Source of the DNA: JBBSNV01 sp964458605
GTDB taxonomy: Bacteria; Pseudomonadota; Alphaproteobacteria; Reyranellales; JAQSWP01
Assembly: GCA_964458605.1 (NCBI GenBank)
Contig: CAYWLS010000019.1
Span: 1-64,000, forward strand
Direction of reading: 5' to 3'
Length of the DNA stretch: 64,000 bases
The notes beneath the pieces are model-generated. The model did no database searches and was not told the DNA's origin. It was given only the letters and a program-made list of their open reading frames with translations. Below are positions 33,677 through 42,211 of the stretch, piece after piece (position 1 is the stretch's first letter; every line of letters begins with the position of its first letter). The position numbers were made by a program, and so were the translations under genes.

Positions 33677-34813
33677 ATGGTAGCCCGCATGCCCGCCAGC
33701 CGAAAGCCAGGGCGCTGCGCCGACCGGATCGCGGCGCCCGACGTCGCCTCCGATCTGCTCGCCTGGTACGACCGCCATCGCCGCCGCCTGCCGTGGCGCG
33801 CGCTGCCGGGCGAGGCGGCCGATCCCTATCGCGTCTGGCTGTCGGAGATCATGCTGCAGCAGACCACCGTCGCCACGGTCGGACCCTATTTCAGGGACTT
33901 CCTCGAACGCTGGCCTGACGTGGTCGCGCTGGCCGGGGCGAAGCTGGACGACGTGCTGCATGCCTGGCAGGGCCTGGGCTACTACGCCCGCGCCCGCAAC
34001 CTGCATCGCTGCGCCCAGGCGGTGGCCCAGGATCGCGGCGGCGTTTTCCCGGACACCGAGGCGGGTTTGCGCGAACTGCCCGGCATCGGCGCCTATACGG
34101 CTGCCGCCATCGCCGCCATCGCCTTCGACCGTCGGGCCAATGTGGTCGACGGCAATGTCGAGCGGGTCATGGCGCGGCTGTTCGCCGTCGCCGATCCATT
34201 GCCCGGCGCGAAGGAACGGCTGCGCGATCTGGCCGCCGCGCTGGTGCCGGCGCGACGCTGTGGCGACTATGCCCAGGCGCTGATGGATCTGGGCGCCACC
34301 GTCTGCACGCCGCGCAAGCCCAAATGCGTGATCTGTCCGCTCCTCGCGCAATGCCGGGCGCGCGCCCTGGGCATTGCCGCGGATCTGCCGGCGCGTTCGG
34401 CCAAGGCCGACAAGCCGACCCGCCATGCCGTGGCCTTCGTCGCGTTGCGTCCCGACGGCGCCATGCTGCTGCGCCGGCGCGACGAGAAGGGCATGCTGGG
34501 CGGCATGATGGAAGTGCCCACCACGCCGTGGCGCGCCGAGAACTGGACCCTCGAACGGGCCCAGCTCGAGGCGCCGGTCAAGGCCGCGCCCCGGTCGCCC
34601 TGGCGCCAACTGCCCGGCATCGTGCGCCACAGCTTCACCCATTTCGACTTCGAGATCGTGGTGGCGGTGGCCCGGGTATCGGCGTCGGCCGCCCGGGCGG
34701 CCTTGGGCAGCTGGGTCTCGCTCGATGCGTTGAGCGACCAGGCCCTGCCCACGGTGATGAAAAAAATCATTGCGCATGCGCTCAAGCAGAGCGCCGCGCA
34801 ACGCGCGGCGTGA
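33677..34813 (+). CDS. mutY: Adenine DNA glycosylase MutY
   Basis: MutY (378 residues) removes adenine mispaired with 8-oxoguanine. The catalytic glutamate is E57 in LSEIMLQQTT. The helix-hairpin-helix LPGIGAYTAAAIAAIAF, the catalytic aspartate segment VVDGNVERV and the 4Fe-4S motif CTPRKPKCVICPLLAQC (C-x6-C-x2-C-x5-C) are all present. A C-terminal NUDIX-like domain (VAFVALRPDGAMLLRRRDEKG; IVRHSFTHFDFE) recognises 8-oxoG. Neither ATG 33677 nor 33689 has a strong ribosome site. Confidence 0.96.
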   Translation: MVARMPASRKPGRCADRIAAPDVASDLLAWYDRHRRRLPWRALPGEAADPYRVWLSEIMLQQTTVATVGPYFRDFLERWPDVVALAGAKLDDVLHAWQGLGYYARARNLHRCAQAVAQDRGGVFPDTEAGLRELPGIGAYTAAAIAAIAFDRRANVVDGNVERVMARLFAVADPLPGAKERLRDLAAALVPARRCGDYAQALMDLGATVCTPRKPKCVICPLLAQCRARALGIAADLPARSAKADKPTRHAVAFVALRPDGAMLLRRRDEKGMLGGMMEVPTTPWRAENWTLERAQLEAPVKAAPRSPWRQLPGIVRHSFTHFDFEIVVAVARVSASAARAALGSWVSLDALSDQALPTVMKKIIAHALKQSAAQRAA

Positions 34814-34822
34814 GGAGAGACC

Positions 34823-35485
34823 ATGGCGGCTGCCGACGACGGCGATTTCTGGCGCGATCCGGCGTTCGTGCCCTGCTACATCGATCTCAGCGGCTTTGCC
34901 GTGTCGCTGATCCCGCGGCCGCGCGATGCGGCGTTCAACCTGCTGCAACTGGGCGCCGGCAGCGGCCGGCTGGCGGCGGCGATCGCCACCGCCTTCCCCC
35001 AGGCGCGGCTGACCCTGATGGAATCCGATGGCAGGCTGCTGGCGCGAGCGCGCGAACGGCTGGGCGACGATGCCGCGCGCTGCGAATTCATCGAGACCGA
35101 CTGGATGGAAGAACCGCTGCCGGGCGGCCAGGACGTGATCTCGACCATGCTGGCGCTCGAGCCGCTGGGCGCGGAGGAGCGCGCCGATCTCCATGCCGAC
35201 ATGCTGGGCGCGCTGGTGCGCTACGGCATGGTGGTGCTGGCCGAGTGCGTGAGCGGCGGCAGCCCGGGCATCGACTATGCCTACGCCACGGTGTGGCGCG
35301 AGCAGGTGGCGGCGGCGGGCGGCGATGCCAGGCTGATCGAGCGGCGCGCCAACGAGCTGGCGATCCTGCCGCTGCCGACGATGGAGGAACATGTCGCGGC
35401 GCTGACCAAGGCGGGATTCGCCGAGGCCAGCTGCTGGTACAAGAACATGGGCTTCACGCTGGTATCCGGCGTCAAGGCGATGTGA
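34823..35485 (+). CDS. Class I SAM-dependent methyltransferase-like protein
   Basis: This 220-residue protein has a Rossmann methyltransferase core: motif I is LLQLGAGSGRLAAAIATAFP (about residues 40-59), followed by an acidic end of strand 2 (LTLMESDGRLL) and motif II-like DVISTMLALEPLG. The C-terminal half resembles phospholipid or quinone methyltransferases (LPTMEEHVAALTKAGFAEAS). The substrate is unknown. It sits nine bases after mutY and precedes a small membrane protein, so the three probably form one operon. Confidence 0.8.
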   Translation: MAAADDGDFWRDPAFVPCYIDLSGFAVSLIPRPRDAAFNLLQLGAGSGRLAAAIATAFPQARLTLMESDGRLLARARERLGDDAARCEFIETDWMEEPLPGGQDVISTMLALEPLGAEERADLHADMLGALVRYGMVVLAECVSGGSPGIDYAYATVWREQVAAAGGDARLIERRANELAILPLPTMEEHVAALTKAGFAEASCWYKNMGFTLVSGVKAM

Positions 35486-35502
35486 GGCGGTTGGAGGAAT
35501 CG

Positions 35503-35913
35503 ATGTTCGAACGGCGCAATCAGCCGGTGATCTCGCACGCCGAGTGGCGTCGCCGCGTGGCGCGCTCGGCCGCCCTGGCCGGCGGCGTGATCGTCGCGGC
35601 CCTGGGGCTGGGCGTGCTGGGCTATCGCTACCTGGCCGAGCTGGGCTGGCTCGATTCGCTGCTCAACGCCTCGATGATCCTGGGCGGCATGGGGCCGGTC
35701 GACCCGATCCACACCGACCGGGGCAAGCTGTTCGCCGCGTTCTACGCCCTGTTCAGCGGCGTGATCTTCATCGGCACCTTCGGCGTGCTGATCGCGCCCT
35801 GGGCGCATCGCATGCTGCACCGGTTCCATGCCGTCGACGAGGACGACGCCGACAACGGCGCCGACAAGCCGCGCCCGCGCGCGGCGCGGACCGCCGGCAA
35901 GGCGCGGCGTTGA
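35503..35913 (+). CDS. Small two-helix membrane protein
   Basis: This 136-residue protein has an N-terminal membrane helix (AALAGGVIVAALGLGVLGYRYL) and a second hydrophobic hairpin region (MILGGMGPVD, FYALFSGVIFIGTFGVLIAPW) followed by a charged tail. The motif ILGGMGPVD with a glycine-rich pore-like region recurs in small bacterial proteins sometimes labelled two-pore potassium channel-like, but no GYGD selectivity filter is present. Function is unknown. A TTGGAGGA site precedes the start. Confidence 0.75.
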   Translation: MFERRNQPVISHAEWRRRVARSAALAGGVIVAALGLGVLGYRYLAELGWLDSLLNASMILGGMGPVDPIHTDRGKLFAAFYALFSGVIFIGTFGVLIAPWAHRMLHRFHAVDEDDADNGADKPRPRAARTAGKARR

Positions 35914-35917
35914 GATT

Positions 35918-36991
35918 CTAGATCAGGCGGGCGCGGATCTGCTGGCGCAGCAGGTCGAGCGGCAGCAGCTTTCCTTCGGCGTCGAAATGCCAGAAGGTCC
36001 AGCCGTTGCAGGCCGGCGCGCCCTGCACCGCGGCGCCCACCTGATGGATCGAACCGCGATGCTCGCCCCGGCTGTTGCTGGCGACGATGGTGCCGTCGGC
36101 CCGCACCCGGGCGTGGAACCGGCGGCCGTGGTCCGACAGCAGCGAGCCCGGGCTCAGCAGGCCGGTCTCGACCACCACGCCGAACGGCACGCGCGGCTCG
36201 TGCCGCTTGGAGGGCGGGGCGGCGATCTCCTCGTCCGACAGCGGCGCGACCTCGGCGATGCGCTCGCGGGCGATGCGGGCATAGTCGGCCTCGCGCTCGA
36301 TGCCGATGAAGTTGCGGCCCAGCCGCTTGGCCACCGCGCCGGTGGTGCCGGAGCCGGTGAAGGGATCGAGCACCATGTCGCCTTTGTTGGTCGAAGCCAG
36401 CAGCACGCGGAACAGCAGGGCCTCGGGCTTCTGCGTCGGATGGGCCTTCTTGCCGTCGCTCTTCAGCCGCTCGCCGCCGGAGCAGATCGGCAGCAGCCAG
36501 TCCGACCGCATCTGCACGCCCTCGTTCAGCTGCTTCATGGCTTCGTAGTTGAAGGTGTAGCGCTTCTGCTCCTTGTCGCGGGCGCACCAGATCATGGTCT
36601 CGTGCGCGTTGGTGAAGCGCTTGCCGCGAAAGTTCGGCATCGGGTTGGATTTGCGCCAGATAACGTCGTTCAGCATCCAGAAGCCCAGATCCTGCAGCGC
36701 CGTGCCCAGCCGGAAGATGTTGTGATAGGAGCCGATCACCCACAACGTGCCGCTGTCCTTCAGCACCCGCTTGGCCTGCGTCAGCCAGGCGCGGCTGAAG
36801 TGATCGTACGTGGCGAAGTCGGCGAAGCGGTCCCACGCGTCGTCGACGGCGTCGACCTTGGAGTTGTTGGGCCGCAGCAGATCGCCGCCGAGCTGCAGAT
36901 TGTAAGGCGGGTCAGCAAAGATCACGTCGACGCTGGCGGCTGGCAGTTTCGCCATCTCCGCCACGCAATCGCCGACAATGATCTTTGCCAT
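35918..36991 (-). CDS. ccrM: Cell-cycle-regulated GANTC adenine methyltransferase
   Basis: CcrM (357 residues, the family's usual length) methylates adenine in GANTC and coordinates replication with the cell cycle in alphaproteobacteria. As a beta-class enzyme it has the catalytic DPPY motif (residues 27-30, ADPPYNLQLGGDLLRP) before the AdoMet motif LDPFTGSGTTG. The C-terminal 80-residue extension (RVRADGTIVASNSRGEHRGS, GAPACNGWTFWHF) is the CcrM-specific domain needed for DNA binding. Start 36991 has GGGGGAG upstream. Seven GANTC sites lie in the upstream gap. Confidence 0.96.
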   Translation of the reverse strand: MAKIIVGDCVAEMAKLPAASVDVIFADPPYNLQLGGDLLRPNNSKVDAVDDAWDRFADFATYDHFSRAWLTQAKRVLKDSGTLWVIGSYHNIFRLGTALQDLGFWMLNDVIWRKSNPMPNFRGKRFTNAHETMIWCARDKEQKRYTFNYEAMKQLNEGVQMRSDWLLPICSGGERLKSDGKKAHPTQKPEALLFRVLLASTNKGDMVLDPFTGSGTTGAVAKRLGRNFIGIEREADYARIARERIAEVAPLSDEEIAAPPSKRHEPRVPFGVVVETGLLSPGSLLSDHGRRFHARVRADGTIVASNSRGEHRGSIHQVGAAVQGAPACNGWTFWHFDAEGKLLPLDLLRQQIRARLI

Positions 36992-36993
36992 TG

Positions 36994-37150
36994 GACTCCC
37001 CCGAGTCTGACCCGTTGCCTCCGCGCGTCCCCCACGCCACGGCGACAAAACAGCCGACAAGGTGAATCATTGGCTGTGGAAAAGTCAAGAATCCAAATGG
37101 ATTCAAAGGTTTAATACCATATCTGGTAGGATACGAATCGTCCGCGACTC
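36994..37150. promoter_or_regulatory. GANTC cluster in ccrM upstream region
   Basis: GANTC occurs at 36994, 37003, 37064, 37089, 37100, 37135 and 37146, all between the ccrM start and the rnhB stop. Two of them form the palindrome GAATCC-AAAT-GGATTC (37089-37104). Chance would give roughly one site per 300 bp at this GC content. In Caulobacter, methylation of GANTC sites in the ccrM leader limits its transcription, so autoregulation is likely here. Confidence 0.7.
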
Positions 37151-37814
37151 AATCCCTGCGATCCATCTCGCCGATTTCCTCGATCGCCACTGCGCCGCTG
37201 CCGAGGAAAAGCGGCATGGCGATGAAGCTGCGCCGGTGGTGCGGCGTGGGGCCATGGCGTTCCAGCGCGGCGCGATGCTCGGCGGTGGCGTAGCCTACAT
37301 TGTGGTGCCAGCCGAATTCCGGATGCTGGTCGGCCAGCGCGTACATCAACCGATCGCGCGTCACCTTGGCGACGATCGAGGCGGCGGCGATCGACAAGGA
37401 CTTGGCGTCGCCTTTCACCACGGTGTGCACCGGGCAGGGCAGGTCGGGCTTCTGGTTGCCGTCGACCAGCGCCGCCAGCGGCCGTACCGGCAGCGCGTCG
37501 AGCGCGCGGCGCATCGCCAGCAGCGAAGCGCGCAGGATGTTGATGGTGTCGATCTCCTCGACGCTGCACTGGCCGATGCCGATCGCGACCGTCTTGCACT
37601 CGTGCAGCTTGGCGAAGATCGCCTCGCGCTCCTCGCGCGCCAGCTTCTTGGAATCGTCGATGCGCCGCTGCAGGCGCTGCGGCATCGCCTTGTGTTCCAG
37701 CACCACCACCGCCGCCGCCACCACCGGCCCGGCCAGCGGCCCGCGGCCGGCTTCGTCCAGCCCAGCGATCGGGCCGTCGATGGCAAGCGCGCGCTCCAGT
37801 CTGAAAGTCGGCAT
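37149..37814 (-). CDS. rnhB: Ribonuclease HII
   Basis: RnhB (221 residues) nicks DNA at single embedded ribonucleotides. The active-site start IAGLDEAGRGPLAGPVVAAA carries the first Asp-Glu pair. Later conserved parts are DSKKL, VDGN and KGDAKSLSIAAASIVAKVTRD with the remaining acidic residues. The start MPTFRLERAL at 37814 gives normal length. In many alphaproteobacteria rnhB directly precedes ccrM, as here. Confidence 0.95.
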   Translation of the reverse strand: MPTFRLERALAIDGPIAGLDEAGRGPLAGPVVAAAVVVLEHKAMPQRLQRRIDDSKKLAREEREAIFAKLHECKTVAIGIGQCSVEEIDTINILRASLLAMRRALDALPVRPLAALVDGNQKPDLPCPVHTVVKGDAKSLSIAAASIVAKVTRDRLMYALADQHPEFGWHHNVGYATAEHRAALERHGPTPHHRRSFIAMPLFLGSGAVAIEEIGEMDRRD

Positions 37815-37845
37815 GGCCCCCGCTGGCCCGGTGTATGTTGTGGCG

Positions 37846-38421
37846 ATGGGCCATCCTGTTTCGTCCGACCGCGCGATGCAAGAAGATCGCGTGCGCGAGA
37901 TTATCGCGGCCGATGCCGGGGCGATGGCGCAGTTGCGCGCTGTGCGCGCGCTGGATTTGCCGGATTGCTGCACCTCCGGCGGCTTCCTGCGCAATCGGGT
38001 GTGGGATGCGCTGAGCCGCAGTGCAACGCCATACCGCGCCGACACCGACGTGCTGTTCTTCGACGCTGTGGATATGTGCAAAACCCGCGAGCAGGCGCTC
38101 GAGGCCGCGCTGACTGAGGCCGTGCCGGACGCCGAATGGCAAGTGCGCAACCAGGCGCGCATGCATCTGGCCAACGGCGATCCGCCCTATCGCGACACGG
38201 CCCATGCCATGAGCTATTGGCTGGAGACCTGCACCGCGGTGGGCGTGCGGCTGAAGGCCGATGACCGGCTGACCATCGTGGCGCCGCTCGGCTTGGACGA
38301 TCTGCTGGGGCTGGTGTTCCGTCCCACCGATGCAGGGCTGCGCCGGCGTGCCGTCTATCGTCAGCGCCTCGACACCAAGCCGTGGCGGGCGCAGTGGCCG
38401 CACGCCACCTTCATCGAATAG
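37846..38421 (+). CDS. Nucleotidyltransferase-like protein (NTP_transf_6 type)
   Basis: This 191-residue protein resembles the DUF925/NTP_transf_6 family, with LPDCCTSGGFLRNRVWDALS, TDVLFFDAVDMCKTREQAL and the C-terminal WRAQWPHATFIE (tRNA-nucleotidyltransferase-like fold). A DVLFFD aspartate pair may bind metal. The substrate is unknown. It diverges from rnhB, with 31 bases between starts, and is eight bases from the next gene. Confidence 0.8.
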   Translation: MGHPVSSDRAMQEDRVREIIAADAGAMAQLRAVRALDLPDCCTSGGFLRNRVWDALSRSATPYRADTDVLFFDAVDMCKTREQALEAALTEAVPDAEWQVRNQARMHLANGDPPYRDTAHAMSYWLETCTAVGVRLKADDRLTIVAPLGLDDLLGLVFRPTDAGLRRRAVYRQRLDTKPWRAQWPHATFIE

Positions 38422-38429
38422 GGGCTGCG

Positions 38430-38825
38430 ATGCTGGTCAAGGAAATCGAGCGACATGGCAAGCAGCGCATCTGGCTGATGGACAGCATCGCCGCCGTCGC
38501 GCCCGAGCACAATGGCGCGCTGGTGCTGACCGGCTCGCATGGCGGCCAGAGCGCGGGCGAATACGCGGTGAAATATCCGCTGGCCGCAGCGTTTTTCAAC
38601 GACGCCGGCATCGGCAAGGACGAAGCCGGCGTGGTGGCGCTCGCCATGCTGCAGACCAGAAGCATCGTCGCCGGCGCCGTGTCGCACGACAGCGGCCGCA
38701 TCGGCGATGCGCTGGACATGTGGCAGCACGGTACCCTGTCGCGGCTCAACGAGCGGGCCAAGGCGGCCGGGCTGATCCTGGGCATGCGCGTGCAGGACGC
38801 GCTCAGGAAACTGGCGGGCGGCTGA
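38430..38825 (+). CDS. Conserved protein of unknown function (NDAG motif)
   Basis: I cannot assign this 131-residue protein to a named family. It looks globular and cytoplasmic, with sharp motifs: TGSHGGQSAGEYA, FFNDAGIGKDEAG, and VSHDSGRIGDALDMW. The conserved Asp, His and Ser residues in these motifs suggest an enzyme rather than a structural protein. It lies eight bases after the nucleotidyltransferase-like gene, likely in the same transcript, and converges on the rhodanese gene. Confidence 0.7.
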   Translation: MLVKEIERHGKQRIWLMDSIAAVAPEHNGALVLTGSHGGQSAGEYAVKYPLAAAFFNDAGIGKDEAGVVALAMLQTRSIVAGAVSHDSGRIGDALDMWQHGTLSRLNERAKAAGLILGMRVQDALRKLAGG

Positions 38826-38829
38826 CGGC

Positions 38830-39207
38830 CTATTTGTCGACGGCGCCGCCGCTTTCGGCCCAATCTTTGAAGCCACCCAGGTTGTAGACGTGCTGGTAGC
38901 CCAGGTCCTTGAGGATCTTGCCGGCCAGCGCCGAGCGGCCGCCCGATGCGCAATAGACGATCACCGTCTTGTCGGAGGCGAAATTGGGGTCGCGGGCGGG
39001 CGAGTCGGGCGCGGCCTTGAATTCCAGCATGCCGCGCGAAACGTTCATCGCGCCGGCCACCTTGCCGCTGGCCTGCACTTCGGCTGCGTCGCGCACATCG
39101 ACCACCAGCACGCCGCCCTTGGCTATCATGTCCTTGGCTTGCGCCGGCGTGATGCGCGGCACCGTGGCATTGGCTGCTTCCATTATCTGCTTGAGGGTGG
39201 TGGACAT
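38830..39207 (-). CDS. Single-domain rhodanese
   Basis: This 125-residue sulfurtransferase-like protein has the rhodanese core LVVDVRDAAEVQASGKVAGA and the active-site loop VYCASGGRSA, with catalytic cysteine about residue 91. It has no signal peptide, so it is cytosolic. The start MSTTLKQIMEAANATVP at 39207 is the typical start of this subgroup. Its stop is four bases from the convergent gene. The sulfur acceptor is unknown. Confidence 0.9.
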   Translation of the reverse strand: MSTTLKQIMEAANATVPRITPAQAKDMIAKGGVLVVDVRDAAEVQASGKVAGAMNVSRGMLEFKAAPDSPARDPNFASDKTVIVYCASGGRSALAGKILKDLGYQHVYNLGGFKDWAESGGAVDK

Positions 39208-39303
39208 GGTCGAGTCCTCGCGCTGCGTGAATGTCCGCAAGGGTAGCCCGCACTGCATTCCGCCGGAAGTGCCAAGAAGAGGCCAATACGCAACTGACAC
39301 CGC

Positions 39304-40461
39304 TCAGAACAAATCCATCTGCCCGCCATTGCGTTCGGCGACGGCATCCTTGGGCACAGCGAACTTTTTGGTGTCGAGCTTGAAGGTCATGGCGTGGCCC
39401 TCGTTGAGCCCGATGCGGCGGCAGGCGGTGTCGAAGCGCCGGCGCAGCAGCTCGGCGATCGGCCCGTCGCCGGTCATGCGCCGGCCCCATTCCGGGTCGT
39501 AATCCTTGCCGCCGCGCATCTGCCGCACCAGGCTCATCACCCGGTCGGCGCGGTCGGGCACGTGATTGGCCAGCCATTCGCGGAACAGGTCTTTGATCTC
39601 CAGCGGCAGGCGCAGCATCGTATAGGCGGCGCGTCGCGCGCCCCGCGCGTGGGCTTCCTCCAGGATGCGCTCCATCTCGTGATCGGTCAGGCCGGGGATC
39701 ATCGGCGCGCTCATCACGCCGGTCGGAATGCCGGCTCCGGCCAGTTGCTCGATCGCGTCGAGCCGGCGATAGGGTGCCGAAGCGCGCGGCTCCATCTTGC
39801 GCGCCAGCGCCGCGTCGAGCGTGGTGACCGACAGCGCCACCTGGGCCAGGCCCTTGTTCGCCATCGGCGCCAGGATGTCGATATCGCGCGTGACCAGGTG
39901 CGACTTGGTGACGATGCCGACCGGATGGTTGAACGCGCTCAGCACCTCCAGGATCGAGCGCGTGATGCGCATCTGCCGCTCGGCCGGCTGGTAGGGATCG
40001 GTGTTGGTGCCCATGGCGATGATCTTGCAGCGATACTTGGGATCGCTCAGCTCCCGCCGCAGCAGCGCCGCCGCCTCGGGCTTGAACAGCAGCCTGGTCT
40101 CGAAATCGAGACCGGGCGACAGACCGAGCCAGGCATGGGTCGGCCGCGCGAAGCAATAGATGCAGCCATGCTCGCAGCCGCGATAGGAGTTGATCGACTG
40201 GTCGAAGCCGACATCGGGCGAGTTGTTGCGCGCGATGATGGTGCGGGAGGCGTCGCGCATCATCGAGGTGCGCAGCGGCGGCAACTCGTCCTCGCCTTGC
40301 GGCGCGCCGCTCCAGCCGTCGTCGACGGCGTAGCGCTCTTCCTGCTCGTAGCGACCCGACTTGTTGGACATCGCGCCCCGACCCTTCCTGGCATGGTCGT
40401 CGAGCGGCCGGTCGGGGTCGGTCGGCAGGTGTTCGGAGGCGCTGTTCGGGCGGAGCGGCAT
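39304..40461 (-). CDS. PA0069-family radical SAM protein
   Basis: This 385-residue radical SAM protein carries the cluster motif CEHGCIYCFARPTHAWLGL (CxxxCxxC), followed by MGTNTDPYQPAE and VTKSHLVTRDID. These are diagnostic of the PA0069/SplB-like family, whose substrate is unknown; it is related to spore photoproduct lyase. The start at 40461 lacks a clear ribosome site, and an ATG at 40497 is an alternative. The protein ends GGQMDLF. Confidence 0.88.
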   Translation of the reverse strand: MPLRPNSASEHLPTDPDRPLDDHARKGRGAMSNKSGRYEQEERYAVDDGWSGAPQGEDELPPLRTSMMRDASRTIIARNNSPDVGFDQSINSYRGCEHGCIYCFARPTHAWLGLSPGLDFETRLLFKPEAAALLRRELSDPKYRCKIIAMGTNTDPYQPAERQMRITRSILEVLSAFNHPVGIVTKSHLVTRDIDILAPMANKGLAQVALSVTTLDAALARKMEPRASAPYRRLDAIEQLAGAGIPTGVMSAPMIPGLTDHEMERILEEAHARGARRAAYTMLRLPLEIKDLFREWLANHVPDRADRVMSLVRQMRGGKDYDPEWGRRMTGDGPIAELLRRRFDTACRRIGLNEGHAMTFKLDTKKFAVPKDAVAERNGGQMDLF

Positions 40462-40548
40462 GGCAAGGAGCCTAGGCCGGCGTCTGGAACAAAACAAGAA
40501 CCAGGGAAGACGGCTACCGCTGCCGGCGCGATAGCGAAAGGCTGGCGC

Positions 40549-41643
40549 TCAGTAGCGCACGGCGCCGAGATCGAGCGGATCGGGCCCCAGCCACTCGTGC
40601 CGCGTCTGGGCGATGGCGGCCGGCTGGAAGGCGCGTTCGATGGTGGCGCCAATATGCTCGCGCATCTCGGCCGTCAGCCCGGCATCGGACCATTGCGTGG
40701 GATCGCTGCCGTCATAGGGCAGCGCTGTCTGCACCTTCCAGCGCGCCATGAAGGCCATGGTGCGCAGCCAGGTCATGCGCCGGAACGGCGTCAGCACCGG
40801 CCGCATCCGCCCCATGCGCTCGGGCGCCACCGCGGCATAGGCGCGATAGAAGGCGATGGTCTGCGCCCGGCTGAGCGCGGTGTCCTGGCTGGGGTCCCAC
40901 AGGGTCGAGGTCGGCAGGCTGGCATGCGCCAGGTCGATCGCGGGCGAGCCGTAATGCGCCTTTTCCAGGTCGACGAACCAGATCTTGCCGGCGCGGTCGA
41001 TCAGGAAATTGCCGGGATGGGTGTCGGCCAGGGCGAAGGTGATCTCGGTCGGATCGCTGCCGCGCTGGGCGGCGTAGTTGCGCGCAAAGATCAGTTCGTC
41101 GGCCAGCATGGCGCGGCTCTGCGCGGAGGTCGTCATGCGGTCGAAGAACGGCGCGTTGGCTTCGATCGCGGCCAGCAGCGCCGGCGCTGGATGTTCCAGC
41201 CGCGTCATCGGCGCGATGCGCTCGGGCGCCGGCACCGGCAGGTCGTGCAGCCGCGCCAGCGCTGCGGCCATGGCCGGCAGGTCGTCCGGCAGCTTGGGCG
41301 GATGGCCGTTGACGAACTCGACCAGCAGGATGCCGCCCGGCACGTCGTCGCTGGGCGGCACCACGCCCAGCAGATGCGGCGTGGCGGCGGCGGGAGCGGC
41401 GCGTTCGAAGGCGCAGGCCTGGGCCACCAGACGCTCGCCGGCCTCGGCATCGCCGGCATGGGCGTAGCAGATGCGCGCCAGCGGCCACCGGCCATCGAGC
41501 CGGCGCAGCACGCGGACATGGCCGTGCGCGGTGCCCTTGGCGGGCAGCGCCACCAGTTCGCCGGTCGACAGCCGCTCCAGCCCGTGCACCTGGCCCAGCG
41601 CCTGGCACAGCGCCCGGGCGGGCAGCGGGAAATCTTTGCTCAT
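40549..41643 (-). CDS. APH-fold small-molecule phosphotransferase
   Basis: This 364-residue protein has the aminoglycoside-phosphotransferase/choline-kinase fold. The Brenner-type catalytic loop is ADTHPGNFLID and the metal-binding loop is FVDLEKAHYG. The N-lobe includes GTAHGHVRVLRRLDGRW. There is no link to antibiotic resistance in the context. A housekeeping substrate such as a cell-wall or lipid precursor is more plausible. It lies 22 bases after moaB. Confidence 0.8.
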   Translation of the reverse strand: MSKDFPLPARALCQALGQVHGLERLSTGELVALPAKGTAHGHVRVLRRLDGRWPLARICYAHAGDAEAGERLVAQACAFERAAPAAATPHLLGVVPPSDDVPGGILLVEFVNGHPPKLPDDLPAMAAALARLHDLPVPAPERIAPMTRLEHPAPALLAAIEANAPFFDRMTTSAQSRAMLADELIFARNYAAQRGSDPTEITFALADTHPGNFLIDRAGKIWFVDLEKAHYGSPAIDLAHASLPTSTLWDPSQDTALSRAQTIAFYRAYAAVAPERMGRMRPVLTPFRRMTWLRTMAFMARWKVQTALPYDGSDPTQWSDAGLTAEMREHIGATIERAFQPAAIAQTRHEWLGPDPLDLGAVRY

Positions 41644-41665
41644 GGGGCGATAACGCTCAGCGCCG

Positions 41666-42211
41666 CTAACCGCTGCGCGGGGTCTTGCCTTCGTTCAGCC
41701 GCGGCAGCAGCTCGGCGAAGTTGCAAGGCCGGAAGCGGATATCGAGCTGGAATTTCAGGATCTCGTCCCAACCGTCGCGGCAGGCGCCGGGCGAGCCGGG
41801 CAGGGCGAACAGATAGGTGCCGCCGGCCACGCCGGCCGTGGCGCGCGACTGGATGGTCGAGGTGCCGATCTTCTGGAAGCTGACGAAGCGGAACACCTCG
41901 CCGAAGCCGTCGATGCGCTTCTCGTAGACGCGTTCGAAGGCCTCGGGCGTGACGTCGCGCCCGGTCACGCCGGTGCCGCCGGTCGAGATCACCACTTCGA
42001 CATTCGGATCGTCGATCCAGGCCCTGAGCTGGGCGACGATGGCGTCGATCTCGTCCCTGACGATGGCGCGGCCGGCCAGCCGGTGGCCCGCCTGCTGCAG
42101 GCGCTCGACCAGCACCGGTCCGGACCGATCGTCGGCCTCGCCGCGGGTGTCGGAAACGGTCAGGACTGCGATGTTGACCGGCTTGAACGGTCGGCTCTCA
42201 TCGATTGCCAC
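41666..42211 (-). CDS. moaB: Molybdenum cofactor protein MoaB
   Basis: MoaB (181 residues) is a MogA/MoaB-fold protein that adenylylates or otherwise assists molybdopterin. Motifs are NIAVLTVSDTR, VVISTGGTGVTGRDVTPEA and ALPGSPGACRDGWDEIL. It lacks a MoeA domain. Its start overlaps the 3' end of the lytic transglycosylase gene by 14 bases. moaD and moaE are 38 kb away, so cofactor genes are scattered here. Confidence 0.93.
   Translation of the reverse strand: MAIDESRPFKPVNIAVLTVSDTRGEADDRSGPVLVERLQQAGHRLAGRAIVRDEIDAIVAQLRAWIDDPNVEVVISTGGTGVTGRDVTPEAFERVYEKRIDGFGEVFRFVSFQKIGTSTIQSRATAGVAGGTYLFALPGSPGACRDGWDEILKFQLDIRFRPCNFAELLPRLNEGKTPRSG

Noticed and set aside
32285..35392. A 1035-codon minus-strand frame spanning mutY, the DciA-like gene and the hydrolase
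   Set aside because: It crosses several well-supported genes on both strands with no coherent domain. The real genes in the region have ribosome sites and motifs.
40549..41643. Aminoglycoside resistance kinase
   Set aside because: Only the fold matches. The context is housekeeping and the protein lacks features specific to resistance enzymes.
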